DNA of 64,000 bases from Pseudisothecium myosuroides (lineage: Eukaryota > Streptophyta > Bryopsida > Hypnales > Lembophyllaceae). The position numbers and the translations under genes are program-made. Shown piece by piece: positions 46,391-57,694 of this stretch (its first letter is position 1; the number at the start of each line of letters is the position of its first letter). The stretch spans positions 27,553,452-27,617,451 of the forward strand of contig OX637294.1 in NCBI GenBank assembly GCA_951799445.1, read 5' to 3'. The notes below the pieces were generated by a model. The model worked only from the letters and a program-made list of their open reading frames with translations, ran no database searches and had not been told where the DNA came from.

Positions 46391-46539
46391 CAGGTCGGCT
46401 CGACCTAAACACAAAGTACACTGGTTTCAACCGACGAGTCACGGATGTACAATTAGGTCGACCCGACCTAAAGAGACATACAGCAGTGATTATTTCATAC
46501 GTCGTCAGGCCCGTACAAGTTAGGTCGACCCGATCTAAA
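46391..46539. promoter_or_regulatory. Three B-type palindromes in gene 2 intron 2
   Basis: Copies at 46391-46409, 46453-46472 (perfect arms TTAGGTCG/CGACCTAA) and 46520-46539, about 65 bp apart, filling most of this short intron. Confidence 0.7.
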
Positions 46540-46549
46540 TGAAGCTTAC

Positions 46550-47902
46550 CATGGCAGCGCACGTAAATTTTGATCCTGCAAACACTGACAGCACACTACT
46601 CCTCACGATGCAGAATCTTCTCAATAAGCCTAAGAAGAACTCCATCCGCAGCTCCGTGTTGTGGATTCTGTACTCCACTTCATTGTATGCCCGAGGACTG
46701 TTGAACACTTCGGTGTCGGGTGCGTAGTACGCGGGCTTTGGTATTACGAGGTTTGTGTTTCTGGGGTTCTGCAGGAATGCAAGGTAGACTTTCTCCGTTG
46801 CCTTGCTGTTGTTAGCGGAATAGTCCCCCATTCTCTCAGCCTTTGCCGGACAGTACTCGGAATAATCGAGTTTGAAGCCCTTCAGAATCTCATTGCTCTG
46901 CACGTAGTGTAGAGCCTGTGCCTGCTCAGTCAAGTCCGAGCAGATCAACAGCCACGCGTTGATTTCTTCTAGCCTCGGCTGCTTCTTCTCTTGGAAGGAT
47001 TTCATCACGCCGAAGAAATATGGCATCGTTAGCGTGGCCTTACCCTTGTTGGCCACGAGGGGCGTGTACCGGAAGTCCAGCACTGCGAATCTTATGTTGC
47101 TCACCGTGGTCTCCGTCCACACCCCTTTTGGCCAGTCTGCGTGCTTCTCATTCACGATGTTGTATGGCCGGTAGTGCGCGGTAGACGTTGTAGGAACGAA
47201 GTTAGACCGCCGTGCTATGAACACTCTGAAGAATTCCGCAGCGTACGGCGACATCTCCTCGGCCGACTTGTTTTTTGCCCTGGTGTTCTTGGCCTCCATC
47301 CAGTAGTCAACTCCCGGCTGCTCCAACAAGACGTTCATTGTCGCACTTGTAATATTCCGACTGCGTTTGAACTCTCTCCACTTCTCATGATTGATTTCGT
47401 CAAAGCCATTCAATAGCCCGAGCTCTGGTTCAATCAAATGCAGTTCCCTTTTGACAAGGTACTTGCGCTTCCGGCGTTCGACCCACTCCTTATGAGTGTA
47501 GCAGCTCTCGAGAACAGAGGTGACAGCCTTGATTGTCACCTTAGGGTAATTCTCGTTTATTGGCTTCGTGTCTTCATGGAGAAGGTGCTTGGCGAGTTTG
47601 GTGAGATCATCGTAAGTGAGATTCCCTAGCCACTTGAAGAATTCGTGCGTCAGGTTGCCATTCTCTGACTTCCAGCTGGACTTCTCGTTAAATTTCATCA
47701 ACGTATCAGGGTCAAGAAGTTCCCCGTGTGCGGATCTGGTTATCACCTCGCTCCATATCTTGTAGACTTCGGGGGGAGCGGTGATTATCTTGAGCTCGTT
47801 TCTAATATTGAGCTTCTCCTCCGCGCCTTTTGCTTTACCTGCCTTTTGGGCCTTCACAACGTCCAACATGGCAAAACGGTTGTTCATTGCCGTCACAAAT
47901 TC
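46550..47902 (-). CDS. Element B gene 2, exon 2: conserved module of unknown function
   Basis: 451 codons, entered in phase 0 after GATTTTCAG with EFVTAMNNRFAML and left at GCCATG|GTAAGC. Shared with A: NIRNELKIITAPPEVYKIWS, EFFKWLGNLT, YPKVTIKAV, EWVERRKRKYLVKRE, EMSPYAAEFFRVF, YNEVEYRIHNTELRMEFFL. No recognisable domain. It looks all-alpha and basic. Unlike A it has no stops, so it provides the reference for A's lesions. Conservation of such a long module argues for a real protein function in transposition or its control. Confidence 0.7.
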
Positions 47903-47947
47903 CTGAAAATCATCACGAGAAATTCGACGAGTGCATCAGCTAGGATT

Positions 47948-48032
47948 CAGGTCGATCCGACCTGATTATCGCATGAACCTTAATGAATTCAAGATGACAG
48001 GACACATGAATATTTAGGTCGACTCGACCTTA
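47948..48032. promoter_or_regulatory. Two B-type palindromes in gene 2 intron 1
   Basis: Copies at 47948-47965 and 48013-48032. The second ends ten bases downstream of the exon 1 donor. Confidence 0.7.
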
Positions 48033-48041
48033 ACTGCTCAC

Positions 48042-49478
48042 CTTGTATCTCTTCTTGTTTCTTTTGTTCTCCGCGTTTCTCCGTGCGTTTGACGTAGTCC
48101 CGACTGGAGGGAGATCCTTCGGATTTTTTGGGCTCCCCATATTCTCCCAGACTGTCCTTGCGCCCAATATATTAGTAGACCACGACGGCTTCATTGCCTG
48201 GAAGTGATTTACTCTATTGTAGTAAGCAGAGATCGTCCTCAGCTTCTCGTCATCTTTCGTCCAGACGACATAACAGTCCCATTGCCGGAAGTGCTTCAGA
48301 ATCTCTTCGTCTAAGCCTTTCTCCACCATCATGTGGCTAGCCGACACGCTGTGCTGCCCGTTGATTAGGTAGAAGTTACCCGTTTTTATTGAGTCCCAGT
48401 CTTCTTTCCTGGGCTTCTCCTCCAGACCGACCGGCATGACACATAGTGTTTGCTTGGTGGACTTGTCCGGCATGTGCCAATAGTAGTGCATCAAGTCTTT
48501 GACCAGCCGCGTCTCGTGGCTGCGCATGTTCAGTTGCGCCGGTGGCTTAATTAATTGGTCAATTGAGATTGTCTTCTTTTCGTCTATTTTGAAGACGTAC
48601 GCATCATCGCAGGTTGCCCAATAATTCTTGTACGCTTCAGCGGAGAGCTTGTAGTCATGCTCTTTGTTTGGGTCGTGAGCCTCCGGCACCTGGGTGACAG
48701 CTGACGCGAAACTTGGCTCACCGACTGCGGAGGCGTCCGGTGCCTTACTTGGAGCTTGCTTCGCCGGGGACGCCGCCAAGTTACTCTTCTTCATTCCTGT
48801 GGGAGGAGTCTGTGCTTTTTTGGCTTTTCTGTTCCCTTGACTGTTCTGGGTCCCCGGAGTACCTTGTGACCCTTGCCCTTCTCCAAGACTAGGGCTGTCT
48901 AGGGATACGGATCGGGCGGCCATCCCTTTTCTTTTGATATCCAACTTTGCCCCCAAGACTGCGAACTCGACAAAGATCGTTCTCAGGCGCTTGCACAAAT
49001 TCCTTCCGGTGATGGGTGTCCCGGAGGAATTCTTGAAGAAGTTTTCGTCGACCTTCTTCTCCAGGTTTGGGATTTCAATTCTGTAGTCCGTTGGTTCGAG
49101 GGACTCCAAGAATGGGGAGATGTTGAATGGCACTTTCGAGGAATCTAGGACGAATGTGAAGTGGTATTGATCTTTGTCCTCAACTCCAATTTGAGCGGTG
49201 ACACAATGGATTTTTATCATGGATCCACCGTCGTGCACAATGTCCTTTATTTTCTCATCGAACGAAACCGAGTAGTAGATGGTACTGTCCGTAAATTTTG
49301 CTGAGAAGCAAATGAGGTTCCGAAATGGTATCATTCTTAAACTCCAGTTTCCCATCTTCTCGGGGTTTTGGAACGTCCAGTACTCTCCGTCAGTGTCACA
49401 GTCGTCGCCATCTTCTTCACTCTCTGATCTCTCTACACGCTTGTAGAAGGCCTCGAGTTTTGGAACCTGAGCTTCCAT
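48042..49478 (-). CDS. Element B gene 2, exon 1: NGQHS-motif protein
   Basis: The start is MEAQVPKLEAFYK at 49478, not the upstream ATG at 49499, because an acceptor (TCTGTAAACAG) lies one base 5' of it and the A copy starts at the same point. 479 codons to donor AAG|GTGAGC. An acidic stretch, a beta-rich N-terminal domain and a Ser/Gly/Lys linker (about 200-260) are followed by the conserved domain: HMPDKSTKQTLCVMPVGLEE, FYLINGQHSVSASHM (NGQHS from about 373), CYVVWTKDDEKLRTISAYYN and RVNHF. The motif resembles ParB/sulfiredoxin and DGQHR folds by its GQHxxxA core and flanking hydrophobic strands; fold inferred only. Intron 1 and the upstream leader carry the element's palindromes. Confidence 0.75.
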
Positions 49479-49506
49479 CCTGTTTACAGACAATGACATT
49501 AGCAGG

Positions 49507-50405
49507 TTAGGTCGATTCGACCTGAAGTGCTGCTGAAGTCTTTAATTATAGTCCTTTGTTTACTTGCAAGGTTACTATGCTCTTTTGCTATATTATTTGA
49601 GACCCCTTTACTATGTTTCCTGATTTAGGTCGGTTCGACCTAATATGGTATTAGAGGTTTCTTGTTTTGTTACGTATTTAGTATTACCGTGCCTCGGTTT
49701 CTTAGAGTTATGTGTATTGTCTGTTAGTCATCCTCCTAGACTCGGTTGGAAGACCTTTCCAATTCAAGTCGGGTCGACCTAATTACAGTCTGCTGGTTCT
49801 GGTTATCTAGATGGTCTATTATGTGATGACACTCTCACGGGTATCATTTACACCTTGCTGCCGTTTAGGTCGAGTCGACCTAAATCAGGTTTACTAAGTG
49901 AATTTTAGCGATTTCATTTTTTGATTTGGTTGCAGGCTTTGGTTGTTTAGGTCGATTCGACCTTAATCACCTGGATGGGGGTAGCGTATGTATGGGTTGA
50001 CTAGATTAGCTTCTTACTTGGTGGAGGTTATAATAGTTTAGGTTGGCTTGACCTTAATCACTTCACCACGAATAATTTTGTAGTTTTATGAGTGTCGGGG
50101 ATTTATTTGTTTGTTGTCTATTATATTAGTCGAAGACTAGGGTGTTCCGACCTAAACTACTGCTTATTGACCTACACTTCTGCAGGATAGTAGTTTGCAT
50201 TGATTTGAACGATGTCATTTCAGATCGGATCGACCTGAAATGAGGCAGTCTTGTTCGTGCTGAAAACGAGAGTCGACCTGAATTGCACAATATCTAAAAA
50301 ATGCTCGGCTTGATTCTTTAATCGAGCTAAATTGACATCGACCTAAACTGACATCGACCTAAACCTACTCTACTGTTCTTTTACAACGGCATCGACCTGA
50401 AGTGC
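49507..50405. promoter_or_regulatory. B-type palindrome cluster upstream of gene 2
   Basis: Full copies at 49507, 49624, 49765, 49864 (perfect TTTAGGTCG-AGT-CGACCTAAA), 49946, 50037 and 50221, with half-sites (ATCGACCTAAAC, ATCGACCTGAAG) to 50405. Spacing is irregular (80-185 bp) and the DNA between copies is unique, so this is not a tandem repeat. Confidence 0.85.
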
Positions 50406-51479
50406 CGTTGCTCTTAGGTTTCATCGAGCTGTTCTGCTAAATTCGGGAGGGGAGAAGAACGTGAACCTGGTCTTCGCTACTTATTTTGTAGAAGACTGGA
50501 AGCTCTGACCACAACGTGCACCTGCACAATGCAAAAGAAAGGGATGTCAAACAACAATAGTAATTCAAGCAGCATCTACCATGAAACATTACATTCACAA
50601 ATTCACCAGCATTCAGAGATTCAACAGCATTCATCAGATTCATCAGCATTCACAATTCACCAGCATTCAGCGATTCCCAACCGACCTCTCCTTCCTTAGA
50701 CATTGCTCTCAGCACCCTAACCTAAGGGATACAAGAAACTTGTGTACATCGAAAATACCACCTACAGATGAACATGGATCTTAAACCCCGCCCATACCAA
50801 AACCTCACTCGTGAAGCAAACTAATGTGAAATCTTCACATGCATCTCCAAACACATTGAACTCCCCAGTCCAAAGATCACCCAAATTTCAAACAACAACG
50901 CCATGAGCCAAACATCTTACCCTAAACCCCAACAGCACAAGCAACAAGAATAACAGCCAACAATAGTAATTCAGAAATCAAGCAGTAGCAGACGGATTTT
51001 GAAGTGCAGTCAAGCATAATTGAACCCTACTTCATCGTTGCTAAACAGTGAAGTTTCTAAACCTTGCACCCTAATTACTGCAAGCTTGTTCCTGCAAGTT
51101 TCTAAATCTTCTTGTGAAGAGCTTCCTAGGACTTAGCATTTCAAGTTCTGACTGGTTCCAAACTTCATTGACGGTGACATGCAGGTTACACACATTGGAC
51201 CACCTTCAAGCTATACGTGAACAAGCATGAACAAACAAAAGAATACAGAGCTTTCTACAAAATCAATGATGGTGAAAACGAAAAAAAATGCGCAATACAA
51301 GAGTAACAAGACTCACCGTGAAAATGAAGAAAACTGTGGAGATGCTCGTCCCCAGCCCTGAAGGAATCCACAACTCGTCCAAACCTCCGAAGAGATCCGC
51401 AGCTACTCCACAGCTCCTTCACCAGCTCTTCACCAGGTCGTCCACAGCTCTTCGAAAAGCACAACCGTAAACCCTAAAA

Positions 51480-52015
51480 AAATTCTCGAAAAAAACTAAA
51501 ACCCGCCCCAAAGCTCCAAATCTCCGCTGCCAACCGTAACAATGCCCTTCTTGAATGCTACTGTACCCTAAACTTCGCTAAACAACTGAGGAGATCATAC
51601 GAACACCGAACTGCGTGAACACCCAAAACTGCGTGAACACCCAAAACTAAGCACCCAAAACTGCGTGAACTCCGAACCCTACGATAAGACGCACAGACAC
51701 AGAAGACAAGGAGAAGAGCGCGTGTCCAAGCAAAACCCTAAACCGGTTTCAGTTTCCTCAACCCTAAGCGTAATAATGCCGCCGGAAAACAAGAACCCTA
51801 AACGCGCTGACAGAAAACACAAACGCACACACAGAAAACAAAATTGCACAGACAGACAACAGAAGGGCAGAAAACAAGGGCGCCGAGGGAAAAGCGAGAG
51901 AGACGACCCTATACCCGCGCGCGCCGACCTATACCCGCGCGCCTGAACCCTATAACCGTGCTCGTGAACCTATAGCCGTGCGCCTAAGCCCTATAACCAT
52001 GCGCCTAAACCCAAA
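51480..52015 (-). promoter_or_regulatory. Promoter and leader candidate of element B gene 2
   Basis: On the minus strand GGGTATAG/GGTTATAGG repeats (52010-51905; spacers GCGCGCGGGTATAGG and GCGCACGGC) precede a GC-rich, AGGGTTT-containing leader. Position and repeat core match 19797-19870 in element A. Splicing to the acceptor at 49479 would remove the palindrome cluster. Confidence 0.45.
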
Positions 52016-52019
52016 GCCG

Positions 52020-53470
52020 TGGACTTGTACCCTACAAGAGTGTGTATATAATGCCTACACAAAATAGTGAAATTAAATTGTCTCACACTAATTTCTAGAC
52101 ATATGCCACGTGATACATATATTGTTGTACGAGAAGGTACTATTTTTGGATTATGGATTACTGTAATTGAAAATCCTAAACCTCCATACGTATAAATGGA
52201 ATATTTTCATAAATATTTAGTGGCTTAATGGCTTGTAAAGTTGTTTTCTTGAAATAGGTACTTTTATTATTAAAGGAACCTAATTTCACTACTTTTTATA
52301 GTGGACTATACTATACAGTATTGATAAATTCAATTTTAAGAACTTCGTTATTGGTAGAAGAAAGAAAATTCAACACGTACATACTATAACATATATATAT
52401 TTCTTTTTTCCTTGCAAAATATATTCAGTGCATTTTATCCTAGAAGGACCAGGGAGGATTCAGATATTCAAAATTGTGCAGATTTATTACAAAATGCAAC
52501 TTTAAACAATAGTTTAATGCTAACTCTGGAACAGTAGTTTAATGCTAACTCTCGAACAACAGTTGTAACATATAATTTATAGATCACATCCATATGTTTA
52601 GATCAAGAAATACACAAATTAATATTTTACAATAGAATTTGAAACCAGAAATTGAAAAATTATTCTACAATCAATTGTAGATTGACTATTATTTTATGAT
52701 TTACACAAGTTTTTTTTTCTATAAATTGAAAATGCTAAGTTATAATTATTTTTTTTTTTTTTTGATTATTTTTTTTTTGATTCAAGTTGTTTTTGAAATG
52801 CTATTTTTGAATTGAACACGTTACTTTTTGAGGCTAGAGCTCCCAATATCTATTGAATTACAGAATATTTGCAAACCATAATGTGCATAATCTAAATTAT
52901 ACAAATTGCAACAAAATTTCCTCAAACACTCTTAGTTGTATTTCTTTCAATGGAGCATGGGAGGAAGTGAAGCCTTTTCACTTCATCCCTATTTTTTTAA
53001 AGTGCTTTATAAAGCACAGCGTACCAGCCTTCCAAAAAAATTTGTTCGTAGAATTGAACATTTCTCCTAGACATGTTTTCCATTTTTTATTTTAAGCTAT
53101 GCAAAAGAATCCATAAAAAGATAATGATTAGAGTTTACGTCATGCAATTCAGCTCATAGAATTTAGCTCATGCAACAAATTAACCAATTTAAAATATTCA
53201 TAAAAGAAAAAGCATTCATTTCGTGAACTTAAAAGCAATCCAATCATTAAAAAAAATCATGGACTCAATATTAATAGAAAGTAGTAAAATGTCCAAACAT
53301 ATGTGGTGAACATTTTATAAATACTTCAATAACATTCAAATCATGTTGTAATGACATGTATTCTATTTTTTGGTTAGTGGTAGGAACACAAAATCATGTT
53401 GTAATGACATTTTCAATTGAAAAGAGAATGTCATGACTAACTGAAGAAAATATTTAAAAATTTACCTTAA
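52020..53470. other. AT-rich spacer, no gene
   Basis: A/T-rich with homopolymer runs (52740-52780). No credible frame. Confidence 0.6.
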
Positions 53471-55470
53471 TTCCCTAACATTTGAGATTTTAGTTCAATA
53501 AACTACAGGGCATGGCTATTTCATTTTTTTTCTTTCTCGTCGTACAAATAAGAGAATGGGGCACTACATTTAGAACACTCATGAATTATTATTCCTTGGA
53601 GCATTTACAACTTGTATATTTTTTTTGGCCTTCTTTTGGATTCCAATTCCCTGACATTTGAGATTTTAGTTCAATAAACTACAGGGCATGGCTAATTCAT
53701 TTTTTTTCTTTCTCGTCGTACAAATAAGAGAATGGGGCACTACATTTAGTGCACCCATGAATTATTATTCCTTGGAGCATTTACAACTTGTATATTTTTT
53801 TTGGCCTTCTTTTGGATTCCAATTCCATGACATTTGAGATTTTAGTTCAGTAAACTACAGGGCATGGCTAATTCATTTTTTTTTCTTTCTCGTCGTACAA
53901 ACAAGAGAATGGGGCACTAAATTTAGTGCACCCATGAATTATCATTCCTTGGAGCATTTACAACTTGTACATTTTTTTGGCCTTCTTTTGGATTCCAATT
54001 CTATGACATTTGAGATTTTAGTTCAATAAACTACAGGGCATGGCTAATTCATTTTTTTTCTTTCTCGTCGTACAAACAAGAGAATGGGGCACTAAATTTA
54101 GTGCACCCATGAATTATCATTCCTTGGAGCATTTACAACTTGTACATTTTTTTGGCCTTCTTTTGGATTCCAATTCCATGACATTTGAGATTTTAGTTCA
54201 ATAAACTACAGGGCATGGCTAATTCATTTTTTTTCTTTCTCGTCGTACAAACAAGAGAATGGGGCACTAAATTTAGTGCACCCATGAATTATCATTCCTT
54301 GGAGCATTTACAACTTGTACATTTTTTTGGCCTTCTTTTGGATTCCAATTCTATGACATTTGAGACTTTAGTTCAATAAACTACAGGGCATGGCTAATTC
54401 ATTTTTTTTCTTTCTCGTCGTACAAATAAGAGAATAGGGCACTACATTTAGAACACTCATGAATTATTATTCCTTGGAGCATTTACAACTTGTATATTTT
54501 TTTTGGCCTTCTTTTGGATACCGATTCCCTGACATTTGAGATTTTAGTTCAATAAACTACAGGGCATGGCTAATTCAGTTTTTTTCTTTCTCGTCGTACA
54601 AATAAGAGAATGGGGCACTACATTTAGAACACTCATGAATTATTATTCCTTGGAGCATTTACAACTTGTATATTTTTTTTGGCCTTCTTTTGGATTCCAA
54701 TTCCATGACATTTGAGATTTTAGTTCAGTAAACTACAGGGCATGGCTAATTCATTTTTTTTCTTTCTCGTCGTACAAATAAGAGAATGGGGCACTACATT
54801 TAGAACACTCATGAATTATTATTCCTTGGAGCATTTACAACTTGTATATTTTTTTTGGCCTTCTTTTGGATACCGATTCCCTGACATTTGAGATTTTAGT
54901 TCAATAAACTACAGGGCATGGCTAATTCATTTTTTTTCTTTCTCGTCGTACAAATAAGAGAATGGGGCACTACATTTAGTGCACCCATGAATTATTATTC
55001 CTTGGAGCATTTACAACTTGTATATTTTTTTTGGCCTTCTTTTGGATTCCAATTCCATGACATTTGAGATTTTAGTTCAGTAAACTACAGGGCATGGCTA
55101 ATTCATTTTTTTTTCTTTCTCGTCGTACAAACAAGAGAATGGGGCACTAAATTTAGTGCACCCATGAATTATCATTCCTTGGAGCATTTACAACTTGTAC
55201 ATTTTTTTGGCCTTCTTTTGGATTCCAATTCTATGACATTTGAGATTTTAGTTCAATAAACTACAGGGCATGGCTAATTCAAATTTTCTTCTTTCGCGTA
55301 GTAAATGTTACAAAATGGGGCACTAAATTTAGTGCACCCATGAATTATTAGTCCTTGGAGTATTTACAACTTGTACATTTTTTTGTTCCTTGTTTTGGAT
55401 GCCAATTTCATGACATTTGAGATTTTAGTTCTTTGAACCTCAGTCTATAGGGCATGGCCGATGTTTTGTT
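53470..55470. repeat. Satellite array, ~176-bp monomer, about 12 copies
   Basis: Each unit has ACATTTGAGATTTTAGTTCA, CTACAGGGCATGGCTAATTC, TTCTTTCTCGTCGTACAAA and GAGCATTTACAACTTGTA. Unit starts are at about 53478, 53654, 53830, 54006 and so on to 55411. Units fall into classes (GAACACTCATGAATTATT versus GTGCACCCATGAATTATC), showing higher-order blocks. The last two copies are more diverged. Confidence 0.92.
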
Positions 55471-55723
55471 TTCCTTTCTCGTTGTATATGTTAAACAATG
55501 GGGCACTAATTGTATGTGTTCAAATTTATAGTAATTTTTAAAAAATCAAAAATCAAAACGTAATCTTTAATTTCACAACCGCCGTCTGTTTAAATGAATT
55601 AAAACCATTAATGTGTTGAAAATCATAAGTGGAAGTGTTATGTCAAAGTCTTTGGATGTGGTAATAGGGTGTAGAGTTTGCAAACTGTGAACCCTATAAA
55701 CCCAAATTTTTGAAATAAAAAAT

Positions 55724-55766
55724 TCTAAACCCTAAACTCTAAACCCTAAACCCTAAACCCTAAGCC
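55724..55766. repeat. Interstitial telomere-like CCCTAAA repeats
   Basis: About five copies of CTAAACC(C/T) units, the plant telomere type. Confidence 0.7.
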
Positions 55767-56165
55767 CTTGAAACGCTTGTCACTGGAGAATTAGCATTGG
55801 ATACCCTAAATTATTTTAGTTATCTCCTTACCAAGCATGCAAAATTTTAATGCTAAATTTAATGAAGATATCCTAAGATATCCTAAGATTCTGCAGTAAT
55901 TACTGAAATTTAGGATGCACTGCACTTTTTAAGTAAAGTGTTGACTTTGGAGTGCCTTTAAAATACACAGAGAATATTGTCAGATGTTGTTCGCCGGAAA
56001 TTGTGAAAAAACCCAGAACTTTCAGATAGTGCAGAGTATTTCCTAAAAATAAATAAATAAATAAATAAAAATTTAGACTTCACGTTTATTTTTGATTGAA
56101 GTGGGAATGTGCAGAGTACTTTTGACCCCATTTTGAGGACACGGGTGATGTAAAGTGAACAGCTG

Positions 56166-56171
56166 TATAAG
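56166..56171 (+). promoter_or_regulatory. TATA-like box of the element B transposase gene
   Basis: GCTGTATAAGTGCCG, about 30 bp before a GC-rich start (GGCGGCGGGAACCCG). The leader then spans 1.5 kb with the palindromes, implying a leader intron ending at GTTCACAG before the ATG. Confidence 0.35.
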
Positions 56172-56831
56172 TGCCGTTTGATTAATACTTAAAAAAGGCG
56201 GCGGGAACCCGAACTTAGCATCCGGCTCCTATAGCCCGCATGATGTTCAGAACTTTTGAAATTCTCTTTTGACCTTCCCGCCTTCTGCCTTCCCGCAAAG
56301 AAGTCCTCCACTTCCATCGTCGTCCGGTTGAGGTCATTCTTTCTCTGATTCTCGGATCGTTGTGTGCACCTCCGTATGCGTGCTGTCCATTTCATGCCCT
56401 GGCTTAGATTGTTGCATTTTGTTAAGGACGCTTTGAGTGAACGCCGTGCTAGACTGTTGCAGAAGATTTCCTAGTGAAGGCGCTTGCCGCTGTGAGTATG
56501 TAACGCACGATTCTTTAGTGTCTTCCATGATATTTCCCTGTATTCAGTATTCATTCTCTTGTTGTACTACACGGAAGTTCTTTAGGTGGAGAACAATTGC
56601 AGGAACTGTTGTGGGCTGAAAGTGAATGATATTTCCTATTAGAATTGTGAGTGTTGAATCATGCATGCGATGGTTCAGTTCAATTCTTTGTTTTCTTACG
56701 TGTGTGCCTGTGAATGCAGAAATAGTTTCCTAATTTACCGCCGTAAAAACCGGAACACAGTTCATTCCAATGTATGTAATGAGAGTCCCGTAAATCCCGG
56801 AACGAGTCTGACCGACCTGGAGGATTGTCAT

Positions 56832-57605
56832 TTCAGGTCGGGTCGACCTGAATCTAATAACAATCCGTCTGATAATAAGAGGACACTATCTAGTATTAGT
56901 AAATGAGACTGGTTATTCTATAAATAATTCAGGTCGGTTCGACCTGAATATGAGAATCACAATATAAGATGATAATATCATTGATTGGAAGAGACAAGAT
57001 ATTGTCATCCATTGTATCCATTCAGGTCGAGTCGACCTAAACACGTTAGATGACAGAGACCAAATCCGAGGAACATGATTGAAGGACACGGATATTCTAG
57101 CGGGAAAAAGAACATGTTTTAGGTTGGGTCCACCTGTATCGTAATCAATCCGTCGTGTTTCAGAGTAAGAGTCTTATTCATCTACAGGATGACTTTTCAT
57201 TGTCTGAATGAAAGTGCTGAATTTAATGTATTTTTCTCTGAGAGTATCCATTCAGGTCGAGTCGATCTGAATGGTGTGCTTCGTCATCTTAGGTCGTGAG
57301 TAGTTTCATAACTATTTACAAGTGGGCACAATCTCCGAAATCCATCGCCATAGATGCGTTCATTCCGGACTGGCACATTCCTGTACCCAATGTCTTTCTA
57401 TGTAAAGAACGAAGAGTGTTCATGTAATGAACGATGAACCTCTATGTTTCAGGTCGATTCGACCTAAATGAAAGATTGACATTTTTTATGTTGGAGAGGC
57501 AATGAGAGATGAGTACAGATGATGTTTCTTGGCGGAGATAAATCTAGAAATGCAACTGGTACACATTATGCTCACTGTTCTGCATTTAGGTCGAGCCGAT
57601 CTGAT
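56832..57605. promoter_or_regulatory. B-type palindrome cluster upstream of the transposase gene
   Basis: Copies at 56832, 56928, 57021, 57119 (degenerate), 57251, 57448 and 57586. Arms are TTCAGGTCG/CGACCTGAA or TTTAGGTCG variants with a 3-bp centre. Intervening DNA is unique. Confidence 0.85.
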
Positions 57606-57694
57606 ATTCAGGAACTCTAATTTTACCGGCAAGTTGTCATCATTCTTTTCCCTTTTCCTTACCTTAGGTGGTGTTGCGAATGTTCACAGGTACG

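Noticed and set aside
55724..55766. A chromosome end
   Set aside because: Only about five telomere-type units, flanked by transposon DNA on both sides.
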